From Fusicatenibacter_A intestinipullorum (lineage in GTDB: Bacteria > Bacillota > Negativicutes > Acidaminococcales > Acidaminococcaceae), in NCBI GenBank assembly GCA_019117495.1, contig DWZP01000009.1, forward strand, positions 1 to 64,000: a DNA stretch of 64,000 nt, in the 5' to 3' direction. This document shows positions 1 to 8,666 of this stretch, in pieces. Below the pieces are notes generated by a model, which saw only the letters and a program-made list of their open reading frames with translations, was not told where the DNA came from and made no database searches. A program made the translations under genes and the position numbers. Every line of letters begins with the position of its first letter. Within the stretch, counting starts at the first letter, position 1.

Positions 1-10
1 TAAATTAATA

Positions 11-129
11 TATCCGGTGGTAATGGCTAAGGGGGTCCACCTGTTCCCATCCCGAACACAGAAGTTAAGCCCTTATACGTCGAAAGTACTTGGCTGGAAG
101 CGGCCCGGGAGGATAGATAGCTGCCGGTT
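11..129 (+). rRNA. rrf: 5S ribosomal RNA
   Basis: The terminal helix pairs 14-20 with 121-127, and the internal 5S signatures (cccatcccgaacacagaagttaag around 47-70) are present. The length of about 118 nt is normal. It is the end of an rRNA operon whose 23S and 16S genes lie left of the window. Exact ends are good to a few bases. An open reading frame across it (17-262) is not a gene. Confidence 0.95.
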
Positions 130-141
130 GAAACAAATAAG

Positions 142-168
142 GCATACCAGAAGGTATGCTTTATTTTT
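142..168 (+). terminator. Intrinsic terminator of the rRNA operon
   Basis: A 7-bp stem (gcatacc/ggtatgc) with an AGAA tetraloop is followed by a T-rich run. It sits 13 bases after the 5S gene. Confidence 0.85.
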
Positions 169-183
169 TATATACAATACATT

Positions 184-219
184 AAAAATACCTGTACCGT
201 TCGGCACAGGTATTTTTAT
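184..219. terminator. Bidirectional terminator between rRNA and acyltransferase
   Basis: A 12-bp perfect stem, 184-195 with 206-217, has A-rich and T-rich flanks on both sides. It can stop rRNA read-through on the plus strand and the acyltransferase transcript on the minus strand, whose stop codon lies inside it. Confidence 0.8.
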
Positions 220-1337
220 TTTTTTCGTCCTGTTAATAACAGGTTTAGCACAGGTATTTTAGCAGATATTTTCTTTAATACAATGCTGGTAACAAGTGAT
301 ACCGCAAGTAAAATAATGTAAGATGCCGCTGCACGTTTGGTTGTCATTACAATTCCAAAATGATGGCTTGTTCTTTCAATCATGCTTAACCAGAAGGGAT
401 GGGCAAAGTAAACAAGCATGGAATTATCGGATATGAAATCTACGGCGCGGGTTAAATAATTTTCTGTTTTCTTTCGTGCAAAAAAGCCGCAGAAGAATAA
501 AATGGAAGCTATTGTGTAAATAAAGCCTTGAAGGCTTAACTGCTGAAAGGTATTGGTCAGGCTGATTAAGTCGTAACCGTACTGATAATAGTAATAGTAG
601 TAGCTGCCGCAGATATAAATTATTGAAAGTACATATAAAGCGCTTACGCTTTTAAAATTACCGGTAAGTGTTTTAAAAAATTCTTTTTCTTTAACTGCGG
701 CCAAGCCGCCAAGCATAAAAATAAACAGATAATGCAGCGGTAAATAGTTAAGCCTGTAAGTAAAAAAGTCTTGTAATATTATTGGAAGCTGTTGGGCGGT
801 AATTCCGGGGTGCATTGTCCAGTAATTAAACAGCAGCTGGAACAAAAACAGTGCGGCAAAACCTGCTTTTAAACTGTATTTTTGCATTGCACCCAGCAGT
901 TTTTGAAAAAGTGGGAAGAAAGCATAGAACCATAATAATATAATCATAAAATACAAATGGTAACATGCCAGACCCCAAAACAGTATGTGTAGCAGCCCTA
1001 ATGGAGAGAACCAGGGAATGCAGCCGGGCACAACTGTTGTAAAATATACCATATAAAAAAGCGACCAGCTTAAATACGGTATGCCGCTGCTTTGGAAACG
1101 TTTTTTTATAAACTGCCGGTAATTAATTTCCGTTCCGGGTTTATAATGGCAAAACAGGCCGTAACCTGATACAAAAAAGAATGCGGGCACGCTGTAACGC
1201 GAAAGTATTTCAAACAGCATATATAAATGTTGGTTGGGCGATACCGACATTAAAACCAGTGAGCCGGTATGAATGCCGAGTACGCCGAGCATACAGATGC
1301 CGCGCAGTTTATCAATAGTTTTATTGCGTTCTGTCAT
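216..1337 (-). CDS. Acyltransferase 3 family membrane protein
   Basis: A 373-residue polytopic membrane protein of the acyltransferase 3 (OafA/NodX-like) family. These enzymes O-acylate cell-surface sugars or peptidoglycan from a cytoplasmic acyl donor. The N-terminal family signature is visible (LRGICMLGVLGIHTG at about 10-24), then SVPAFFFVSGYG and about ten hydrophobic segments. I chose the ATG at 1337 rather than the longer frame from 1412 because AGGAG lies just upstream (ttcaggagaattt). It is transcribed alone, convergent with the rRNA operon and divergent from the symporter gene. The substrate cannot be read from the sequence. Confidence 0.85.
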   Translation of the reverse strand: MTERNKTIDKLRGICMLGVLGIHTGSLVLMSVSPNQHLYMLFEILSRYSVPAFFFVSGYGLFCHYKPGTEINYRQFIKKRFQSSGIPYLSWSLFYMVYFTTVVPGCIPWFSPLGLLHILFWGLACYHLYFMIILLWFYAFFPLFQKLLGAMQKYSLKAGFAALFLFQLLFNYWTMHPGITAQQLPIILQDFFTYRLNYLPLHYLFIFMLGGLAAVKEKEFFKTLTGNFKSVSALYVLSIIYICGSYYYYYYQYGYDLISLTNTFQQLSLQGFIYTIASILFFCGFFARKKTENYLTRAVDFISDNSMLVYFAHPFWLSMIERTSHHFGIVMTTKRAAASYIILLAVSLVTSIVLKKISAKIPVLNLLLTGRKK

Positions 1338-1370
1338 AAATTCTCCTGAAATATTAAATTTTACCTGCTT

Positions 1371-1399
1371 ATTATACAGCAAATGCAGGTTTTGGGCAA
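1371..1399 (-). promoter_or_regulatory. Probable promoter of the acyltransferase gene
   Basis: On the minus strand TTGCCC (1394-1399) is followed after 17 bp by TATAAT (1371-1376), about 35 bases before the start codon. Confidence 0.5.
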
Positions 1400-1515
1400 A
1401 GAAAAAGAGCACTGCCAGCGTTTTTATTTTTGGCAGGAAATTAAAATCTGACAGCGAAATATTTAAAATAGTATTTTCTTTTTTACAAAGCTGTTTTAAG
1501 AGATAAGGTGATAGG

Positions 1516-2904
1516 ATGGAACTTGGTTTTGTACATATATTAAGCCTTATAGCTACTTTGGCAGTAGTGCTTGGCTGCGGTATTTATTCTTCGCGCAAGG
1601 TAAAATCGGCAGATGATTTTGATGTAGGCGGGCGCAGTGCCGGTGTAATAATGGTTGCCGGGTCTATTGCCGCAACCATTATAGGCGGCGCGGCCACTAT
1701 CGGCACCGCGCAGGGTGGTTTTACTTTTGGCTTTGCCGCGTGGTGGTTTACATTAGGCAGCGGTATTGGCTTTTTAATTATGGCTGCTTTTTATGCGCGT
1801 CCTCTGCGCAAAAGCGGTTTAACAACAATTTCGGAATACCTTGTTATTAATTTTGGCCCGCAGGCCGGGCCTATTGCAAGCATTGCCGCTTCGCTCGGCA
1901 TTTTTTTCAGTATTGTTTCCAGCTCGTTAAGTTCGGTGCATTTAATTGGCGGTATTCTGCATTTGGGCTATCTGCCTTCGGCTGTCGTTGTAGTGCTTTT
2001 GGTAATGGGGTTTGTGTTTTTCGGCGGCATTAACAGCAGCGGCATGGCCGGATTATTTAAAGTTGGCCTGATTTTCGCTACCATTTTTGTTGGCGGTTAT
2101 CTGGCTTTTACGGATATGGGCGGTTTAAGCGGGATGCACGAGGCTTTTCCGGAACTGCCGTGGTTCAGTATGTTTGGCATTGGCGCCGACCATGCGTTGT
2201 TTAATTTATTTTCCATGATAGTCGGTGTTGTTTCTACCCAAAGCTATGTGCAGTCTTTATTTTCTGCCAAAAACAGCAGGGTAGCGGCTTTGGGGTGCCT
2301 GCTTGCCGCGTGCATAGCAATTCCTGTGGGGCTGCCTTCCGTTATTATCGGCATGTTTATAAAACTGCATCATCCGGAGCTGAACAGCATTGATACCTTG
2401 CCGTTCTTTTTATGCAATTATCTGCCGGAATGGCTTGGTGGAGCTGGTTTAGCGGCACTGGTGCTGTCCTGCGTCGGTTCCATTGCCGGTTTGTCGCTCG
2501 GTGTTGGAACGCTGTTCAGCCGCGATATTTTCGGCGCGGTTTTAAAAGTTCACGACAGCAAAAAGCTGCTGTGGATTAATAAACTTACGGTTCTTACAGT
2601 TACGCTTGCGGCACTTGTTTTTATTCATTCGCATCTCGATTCTTCCGTTCTGCAATGGAATTATCTTTCAATGGCTTTGCGCGGCGCAGGCGTTTTCCTG
2701 CCGATGACTGCCGTTATATTCTTTAAAGGCATGGTTGGCAGAAAAGCGGGCCTGCTTTCAATGTTCGGCGGCATTGCTTCCGGCTGTGCATGGCATTTTA
2801 TTTTTCCAACATCACCGTATACTTTATTTGTAAGCTTGTTTTTCAATCTTTTGTTTTTAGTACCGTCTATTGCATATAATCTTTTGCATAGCAAGAAATT
2901 ATAA
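1516..2904 (+). CDS. Sodium:solute symporter (SSS family)
   Basis: A 462-residue membrane protein of the SSS family, which imports organic solutes with Na+. The N-terminal part shows the usual pattern: a first helix, then DDFDVGGRSAG and a glycine-rich GSIAATIIGGAATIGTAQ region at about 40-70, with around 12-13 hydrophobic segments in all. The ATG at 1516 has an aaggtgatagg ribosome site. It lies 11 bp before dnaE, so the two may be co-transcribed, though they share no obvious function. The substrate is unknown; proline, pantothenate and monocarboxylates are family precedents only. Confidence 0.85.
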   Translation: MELGFVHILSLIATLAVVLGCGIYSSRKVKSADDFDVGGRSAGVIMVAGSIAATIIGGAATIGTAQGGFTFGFAAWWFTLGSGIGFLIMAAFYARPLRKSGLTTISEYLVINFGPQAGPIASIAASLGIFFSIVSSSLSSVHLIGGILHLGYLPSAVVVVLLVMGFVFFGGINSSGMAGLFKVGLIFATIFVGGYLAFTDMGGLSGMHEAFPELPWFSMFGIGADHALFNLFSMIVGVVSTQSYVQSLFSAKNSRVAALGCLLAACIAIPVGLPSVIIGMFIKLHHPELNSIDTLPFFLCNYLPEWLGGAGLAALVLSCVGSIAGLSLGVGTLFSRDIFGAVLKVHDSKKLLWINKLTVLTVTLAALVFIHSHLDSSVLQWNYLSMALRGAGVFLPMTAVIFFKGMVGRKAGLLSMFGGIASGCAWHFIFPTSPYTLFVSLFFNLLFLVPSIAYNLLHSKKL

Positions 2905-2915
2905 GGAGATTTTTA

Positions 2916-5900
2916 ATGACTGAAAAATTTACCCATCTGCATGTGCATACGCAGTACAGCCTGCTTGACGGCGCCTCCAAAATAGATTTGCTTTTGGCGC
3001 GTGCCAAAAAACTTGGCATGGACAGCATTGCCATTACCGACCACGGCGTAATGTACGGCGCAGTTGATTTTTACCAGCAGGCGCAGAAAATGAATATCAA
3101 GCCCATTATCGGCTGCGAAGTATATGTTACGCAGTCGAGGTTTGACCGCAGCCAGCGCGGAGGCATTTACCATTTAATTCTGCTTGCCGAAAATAATACC
3201 GGCTATCATAATTTAATGAAATTGGTTTCTTTATCGCATCTGGAAGGATTTTATTATAAACCGCGCATTGATAAAGATATTCTGCGCAAATACAGCGAGG
3301 GGCTTATCTGCCTGAGCGCCTGCATTGCCGGTGAAGTGCCGGTAAAAATACTGCAGCGTGATATTGACGGTGCGGAACGTGCCGCGCAGGAATATATTGA
3401 AATCTTCGGCAAAGAAAATTACTTTTTTGAAATTCAGGACCACGGGCTTGATGAAGAACGTGTTGTAAACCGTGAATTAAAACGCATGGCTGCCAAATTC
3501 GGCGTGGGGCTTGTTGCCACGAACGACCTGCATTATGTTGAAAAAGCTGACGCCGAAGCGCAGGATGTTTTATTGTGCATTCAAACCGCAAGCACGGTGG
3601 ATGACCCCAAACGCATGAAGTTTGCCAACGACGAGTATTACTTAAAAAGTTACGAGGAAATGGCGGAACATTTTGCCGACTGCCCGGAAGCATTGGAAAA
3701 TACGGTTAAAATTGCTGAGCGCTGCCATGTGGAGCTGGAGTTTGGGCATCTTTTGCTGCCGGAATTTCCGATACCGGAAAAATATGCCAATGCTACGGAA
3801 TATCTGCGCGATTTGTGCCTGCAAGGGCTGCCGCAGCGGTATGCTAAAGCCGACGAAAAGGTTATGCAGCGTTTGGACTACGAACTTGACATTATTGACC
3901 GCATGGGTTACAGCTGCTATTTTTTAATTGTATGGGATTTTATTAATTACAGCCGCAAAAACGAAATACCTGTCGGACCTGGGCGCGGCAGTGCGGCGGG
4001 CAGCATAGTTGCTTATCTTTTGGGCATTACCAATATCGACCCGTTAAAATACGATTTGCTTTTTGAACGTTTTTTAAACCCGGAACGCGTAAGCATGCCG
4101 GATATTGATACGGATTTTTGTTATGTTAACCGCGGGCGCGTGCTGGAATATATTATTAAGCGCTACGGCAAAGAACGCGTGGCGCAGATTATTACCTTTG
4201 GTACATTGCAGGCGCGTGCCGCCGTGCGCGATGTAGGGCGTGCGCTTGATTTGCCTTACAGCTTTGTTGATAATGTTGCCAAAATGATTCCGCGTGAACT
4301 TGGCATTACGCTGGAAAAAGCACTGGAAACAAGCAACGATTTTAAGGCGCTATACGACAGCGACGAAAAAGTAAAACGACTGATTGACATTGCCAAAAAG
4401 GTTGAAAGAATGCCGCGCAACAGCGGTACGCATGCTGCGGGCGTTGTAATTACACCGCGTGATTTGATTGACTGCGTACCTTTGCAGCTTTCAAACGAAG
4501 GACTTGTTATTACCCAGTATGATAAAGATAAGGTTGAAAATTTAGGCCTGTTAAAAATGGATTTGCTGGGGCTCAGGACTTTAACCGTTATAGGTGATAC
4601 GCTCCGCTATATTTACGAAACTACCGGAGAAAAAATTGATATAGAAAAAATACCGCTTGATGACGATGCAACCTGCGCCATGCTGCGCCGCGGCGATACG
4701 CAGGGCGTGTTCCAGCTTGAATCTGAAGGCATGACCAAACTCGTTATGGATTTGGCACCCGAAAAATTCAGCGATTTAATACCTTTGGTGGCATTATACC
4801 GCCCGGGGCCTTTGGGCACAGGCATGGTGGAAGATTTTATCGCCGGTAAGCACGGCACGCGCACGGCAGACATTCTGCATCCGCTTTTGGAGCCGGTTTT
4901 AAAAGATACTTTCGGCGTTATCCTGTATCAGGAACAGGTAATGCAGATAACTTCCGTACTGGCAGGCTTTACGCTTGGCCAGGCCGATATTCTGCGCCGC
5001 GCCATGGGCAAAAAGAAAGCCAAAGAGCTGGGTTCCATGAAGCAGAAGTTTATTGACGGCGCCAAACAGAACCACGGCATTGACGAAGAAACAAGCACGC
5101 AGATTTTTGCACTTTTGCAGCACTTTGCAGGTTACGGGTTCAACAAATCACATTCGGCGGCTTACGCGCTTGTAGCTTACCAGACGGCATATTTAAAACA
5201 GCACTGGCCGACTCAGTTTATGGCTGCGTTTTTGTGCAGCATTATGAGCGACAACGATAAATTAAGCTGGTATCTCGGCGTTACCAAGCGCATGGGCATT
5301 AAAATACTGCCGCCGGACGTAAATGAAAGCGGCAGGGAGTTTTCGCCGGTTAAGGGCAATGCAATCCGCTTTGGCATGGCAGGCATTAAAAGCGTGGGCG
5401 AGCAGGTAATTGACGGCATTATAAAAGCACGCGCAAACGGCGGACGCTTTACTTCTATTTTGGATTTCTGCAAACGTGTGCCTTCAAGGCTGATAAACAA
5501 GCGTGTTATAGAAAACTTAATCAACTGCGGCGCTATGGATTCCTTTGGCGCCAAACGTTCACAGCTGCTTGCCGTTTATGAGCAGGCTGCTGATTTGGGT
5601 GCTTCTTACCAGAAAGATTCTGCCAGCGGGCAGATAGGGCTTTTTGGCGATGACCTTTTTGAAGAAGTGCAGGATATTAAACTGCCGCAGCTTGACGAAA
5701 TGCCAAAAAAATTATTACTTGAAAACGAAAAGAAAATAGTTGGTTTTTATGTTACCGGCCACCCGCTGGACAGTTATTCGGCCGCGCTTGAAAACTACAC
5801 GCAGATATATAAATTAACCGAAGCCGGCGAAGAAATGGACGGAAAATATTATTCCATTGCCGGGTTAATAAGCGGTGTGCGCTTGCGTACAACCAAAAGC

Positions 5901-6317
5901 GGCGACACAATGGCTGTTTTAACGCTGGAAGATTTCAGCGGCAGGATAGAAGTGGTTGTGTTTACCCGCCAGTATCACGAGTTTTCCTCGCTGCTGTATC
6001 AGGAAAATGTGGTTTCGGTTGAAGGTCGTTTAAAAGTGGACGAGCGCAGCGTGTCTTTGCAGGCTTCCGGTGTACGCCAGCTTAACGAAACCGGGCCTGA
6101 AATCCATTTAAAAATTACGCGCGATAAGGAAACCGGCAAGGTGCAGCAGGAAATGCGCCGCATTTTTGCAGCTTATCACGGAAACACGCCGCTTTACCTG
6201 CATTTGCTTTCGTCCGGCAAAACAATTAAAACCGACCGCTGTTTTTGGATTGACGCTACTAACGACGGATTTTTCAAAGAAATTAAAATTTTGCTCGGCC
6301 CGGACTGCCTGCAATAA
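2916..6317 (+). CDS. dnaE: DNA polymerase III subunit alpha (DnaE)
   Basis: An 1133-residue C-family replicase of usual DnaE length. Visible in order: PHP domain (HLHVH at 8-12, TDHG, GCEVYV, SAC, NDLH), palm motifs (GPGRGSAAGS near 355, PDIDTDF near 394), NSGTHAAG in the finger region, an internal clamp-binding pentapeptide QIGLF near 905, and a C-terminal OB fold near 977-1060. The PHP metal-binding residues look intact, so a PHP-type 3'-5' exonuclease activity is possible; this is known for some DnaE proteins and inferred here. A strong ribosome site (aaggag) precedes the ATG. The genome also encodes PolC (24415-28098), so this is the second replicase. Confidence 0.97.
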   Translation: MTEKFTHLHVHTQYSLLDGASKIDLLLARAKKLGMDSIAITDHGVMYGAVDFYQQAQKMNIKPIIGCEVYVTQSRFDRSQRGGIYHLILLAENNTGYHNLMKLVSLSHLEGFYYKPRIDKDILRKYSEGLICLSACIAGEVPVKILQRDIDGAERAAQEYIEIFGKENYFFEIQDHGLDEERVVNRELKRMAAKFGVGLVATNDLHYVEKADAEAQDVLLCIQTASTVDDPKRMKFANDEYYLKSYEEMAEHFADCPEALENTVKIAERCHVELEFGHLLLPEFPIPEKYANATEYLRDLCLQGLPQRYAKADEKVMQRLDYELDIIDRMGYSCYFLIVWDFINYSRKNEIPVGPGRGSAAGSIVAYLLGITNIDPLKYDLLFERFLNPERVSMPDIDTDFCYVNRGRVLEYIIKRYGKERVAQIITFGTLQARAAVRDVGRALDLPYSFVDNVAKMIPRELGITLEKALETSNDFKALYDSDEKVKRLIDIAKKVERMPRNSGTHAAGVVITPRDLIDCVPLQLSNEGLVITQYDKDKVENLGLLKMDLLGLRTLTVIGDTLRYIYETTGEKIDIEKIPLDDDATCAMLRRGDTQGVFQLESEGMTKLVMDLAPEKFSDLIPLVALYRPGPLGTGMVEDFIAGKHGTRTADILHPLLEPVLKDTFGVILYQEQVMQITSVLAGFTLGQADILRRAMGKKKAKELGSMKQKFIDGAKQNHGIDEETSTQIFALLQHFAGYGFNKSHSAAYALVAYQTAYLKQHWPTQFMAAFLCSIMSDNDKLSWYLGVTKRMGIKILPPDVNESGREFSPVKGNAIRFGMAGIKSVGEQVIDGIIKARANGGRFTSILDFCKRVPSRLINKRVIENLINCGAMDSFGAKRSQLLAVYEQAADLGASYQKDSASGQIGLFGDDLFEEVQDIKLPQLDEMPKKLLLENEKKIVGFYVTGHPLDSYSAALENYTQIYKLTEAGEEMDGKYYSIAGLISGVRLRTTKSGDTMAVLTLEDFSGRIEVVVFTRQYHEFSSLLYQENVVSVEGRLKVDERSVSLQASGVRQLNETGPEIHLKITRDKETGKVQQEMRRIFAAYHGNTPLYLHLLSSGKTIKTDRCFWIDATNDGFFKEIKILLGPDCLQ

Positions 6318-6358
6318 CAAAGAAACAGGCAGGAGTTTAACTAAAATAATGTTTATGC

Positions 6359-6387
6359 TTGCAAGAGGGCGTTAAAAACTGTAAAAT
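6359..6387 (+). promoter_or_regulatory. Probable promoter of etfBA
   Basis: TTGCAA (6359-6364), 17 bp, TAAAAT (6382-6387), 45 bases before the etfB start. Near-identical boxes recur before the AGCS symporter genes at 48819 and 50328. Confidence 0.5.
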
Positions 6388-6432
6388 AGGTATGTATATA
6401 ATTATGTTTATAAAGATTCTGGGAGGTCGCTT

Positions 6433-7227
6433 ATGAATATTGTAGTATGTCTTAAACAGGTTCCGGATACTTCCGAAGTAAAGCTCAATCCGGAAACCAA
6501 CACCCTTATCAGGGACGGAGTGCAGAATATCATGAATCCGTTTGACCGTCAGGCACTTGAAACTGCCCTTATTTTAAAAGATGCCAACGGTGCTAAAGTT
6601 ACGGTAGTATCCATGGGGCCCCCGCAGGCTGAAGAAATTTTAAAAGAAGCAATTTCCATGGGTGCCGATGAAGCAGTGCTGGTTAGTGACCGTGCACTGG
6701 CAGGCAGCGATACCCTGGCAACCAGCTTTGCGCTTGCAGGTGTTGTAAAAAGCCTTGGCGATGTAGACCTTGTTTTGTGCGGCAAACAGGCTGTTGACGG
6801 CGATACCGCGCAGGTTGGCCCGGAAATGGCTGAACATCTTGGTTTCCCGCAGGCAACAGGCGCATTAAAAGTAAGCGTTGACGGCAATAAAGTTCTGGTT
6901 GACCGTGAAAACGAAAGCAGCAGCCAGACCCTTACTGTGGAAATGCCTGCCCTTGTAACCGTTACCAGAGCTGAAAAAGAGCCGCGTTTTGCCAGCATTA
7001 AAGGCAAAATGAAAGCAAGAAAAGCTGTTATTCCCGTTAAAACAGCAGCAGAACTCGGCATTGATACCACAATGATTGGCCTTTCCGGTTCTCCTACCAA
7101 AGTTAAAAAAGTTTTCACTCCTCCTGTTCCCGAGGTTAACAGTGAAATCATTAATGAAGAAGATACCGATAAAGCAGTTGATATGCTGATTGAAAAACTT
7201 GTACAGGCAAATATTATTACTCGTTGA
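6433..7227 (+). CDS. etfB: Electron transfer flavoprotein subunit beta
   Basis: A 264-residue EtfB, the partner of EtfA in the soluble FAD/AMP-binding (or bifurcating) electron carrier. It links acyl-CoA dehydrogenase-type enzymes to NADH, ferredoxin or quinones. Family features are visible: the start MNIVVCLKQVPDTSEV, the NPFDRQALE segment, the CGKQAVDGDTAQVGP region and VTRAEKEPRFASIKGKMKAR, the EtfB signature. It has a gggagg ribosome site and is followed 11 bp later by etfA. No acyl-CoA dehydrogenase gene adjoins, so the electron donor lies elsewhere. Confidence 0.95.
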   Translation: MNIVVCLKQVPDTSEVKLNPETNTLIRDGVQNIMNPFDRQALETALILKDANGAKVTVVSMGPPQAEEILKEAISMGADEAVLVSDRALAGSDTLATSFALAGVVKSLGDVDLVLCGKQAVDGDTAQVGPEMAEHLGFPQATGALKVSVDGNKVLVDRENESSSQTLTVEMPALVTVTRAEKEPRFASIKGKMKARKAVIPVKTAAELGIDTTMIGLSGSPTKVKKVFTPPVPEVNSEIINEEDTDKAVDMLIEKLVQANIITR

Positions 7228-7238
7228 GGTGAAATGAC

Positions 7239-8432
7239 ATGGCAATTAAAATAGATAAAGAACAATGCATTGGCTGCGAATCCTGTGTTGCAACCTGCCC
7301 GGCAGGCGCGCTCAGCATGGAGGACGGCAAAGCATCCGTTAACCAGGATACCTGCATTTCCTGCGGCGCATGCGTGGGCGAATGCCCGGTTGGCGCAATC
7401 AGCATGGAAAAAGCTGAGAAAAAAGAAGTAGCTAACAGCGAAGGCAAAGACCTTTGGGTTATGGCTGAACTTGAAAAAGGCGAGCCTGTTGGCGTAACTT
7501 ATGAACTTTTGGGCGAAGTTTCCGAACTGGCTGCCAAATGCGGACAGCGCTGCTGCGCAGTGCTTGTTGCTGCCGAAGCAGGCGATATTCCCCAAAAACT
7601 TATTGCTGCAGGTGCGGATGTTGTTTATACCGTAACCGGCGCCGAATATGCTGAATATAATACTGACCTTTATACAAATGCTTTCTGCGAACTGGCAGAA
7701 GCATATAAACCCAGCGCAGTAATGTTTGGCGCTACTGTTGACGGCCGTGACCTTGCACCGCGCATTGCAGCACGCTTAAAAACCGGCCTCTGTGCCGACT
7801 GCACAGGCCTTGATATTGCCGGTGACCTTGTAGAATGGACCCGTCCGGCACTGGGCGGCAATATTCTGGCAACTATTGTCTGCGACGAACACCGCCCGCA
7901 GATGGGTACCGTGCGTCCTAAAGTATTTAAAGCAAAAGAAGCGGATGCTTCCAGAACCGGTGAAGTTATCAGCTATGAAGTAAAAAATAAAGTTGAATCT
8001 AAGGTAAGCCTTGTACGCAAAGAAGAAATTACCGAAGCAGGCAGCATTAAAATTGAAGATGCTGAAGTTGTATGCTCCGGCGGCCGCGGACTTGGCTGCT
8101 GCGACAACTTTAAAATGCTGGAAGAACTTGCAGCGCTGTTTGAAAACGGCAGCGTAGGCGGTTCCCGCGCAGTTGTTGATGAAGGCTGGATTGACCACGC
8201 CCATCAGGTTGGCCAGTCCGGTAAAACCGTAACGCCGAAAGTATATTTTGCTTTTGGTATTTCCGGTGCTATCCAGCATCTTGCAGGCATGAGTTCTTCC
8301 GATGTTATTATTGCCGTTAATAAAGACGCCAATGCGCCTATCTTTAAAGTAGCGCAGTATGGCATTGTCGGCGATGCCAAGGAAATTCTGCCTAAACTTA
8401 TTGCCAAAATTAAAGCATTTAAAGAGGCTTAA
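7239..8432 (+). CDS. etfA: Electron transfer flavoprotein subunit alpha with N-terminal 2x[4Fe-4S] domain
   Basis: A 397-residue EtfA fusion. Residues 1-55 form a bacterial ferredoxin domain with two four-cysteine motifs (CIGCESCVATCP and CISCGACVGECP). The Etf alpha domain follows, with the C-terminal FAD-binding signature (VGGSRAVVDEGW, QVGQSGKTVTPKVYFAFGISGA, near 305-350). Standard EtfA is about 320-340 residues, so the added domain explains the length. Such iron-sulphur EtfA forms are known from anaerobes and suggest electron exchange with ferredoxin; whether this one bifurcates is inference. Coupled to etfB. Confidence 0.95.
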   Translation: MAIKIDKEQCIGCESCVATCPAGALSMEDGKASVNQDTCISCGACVGECPVGAISMEKAEKKEVANSEGKDLWVMAELEKGEPVGVTYELLGEVSELAAKCGQRCCAVLVAAEAGDIPQKLIAAGADVVYTVTGAEYAEYNTDLYTNAFCELAEAYKPSAVMFGATVDGRDLAPRIAARLKTGLCADCTGLDIAGDLVEWTRPALGGNILATIVCDEHRPQMGTVRPKVFKAKEADASRTGEVISYEVKNKVESKVSLVRKEEITEAGSIKIEDAEVVCSGGRGLGCCDNFKMLEELAALFENGSVGGSRAVVDEGWIDHAHQVGQSGKTVTPKVYFAFGISGAIQHLAGMSSSDVIIAVNKDANAPIFKVAQYGIVGDAKEILPKLIAKIKAFKEA

Positions 8433-8448
8433 CGGAGGTTTAATATTT

Positions 8449-8652
8449 GTGTGGAAAGTAGTTTATATTGCGCAGACTAAAGAGAACGCGCAGGAGATTA
8501 AAGAACTGCTTACAAACAATGGCTTTCTGATACAGATGAATGTAGCCGGAGCTAAAAAAGGTGGACAGGGGGGCGCTTATGAAATCAGCGTCCCTTACTC
8601 CGAAGCAGAAGATGCTTATGAGGTGCTTTGCGAGAACCGTTTTCGCGCGTAA
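8449..8652 (+). CDS. Small conserved protein upstream of pyk
   Basis: A 67-residue protein starting at GTG 8449, supported by ggagg ten bases upstream and by the start MWKVVYIAQTKENAQ. A longer frame from 8359 overlaps etfA and is less likely. Predicted alpha/beta fold: beta VVYIAQ, helix NAQEIKELLTNNGF, beta YEISVPYSEAEDAYEVL. The layout resembles small DUF2007-like signalling proteins and short proteins found beside glycolytic kinase genes in Clostridia, sometimes misnamed glutamate decarboxylase. It lies 14 bp before pyk, suggesting a role tied to glycolysis, but none is established. Confidence 0.75.
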   Translation: MWKVVYIAQTKENAQEIKELLTNNGFLIQMNVAGAKKGGQGGAYEISVPYSEAEDAYEVLCENRFRA

Positions 8653-8666
8653 GCCGGAGGAATATT

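Noticed and set aside
6549..7595. Minus-strand open frame of 348 codons opposite etfB-etfA.
   Set aside because: It lies wholly opposite two certain genes in the complementary phase, with low-complexity Ser/Ala/Phe text and no ribosome site.
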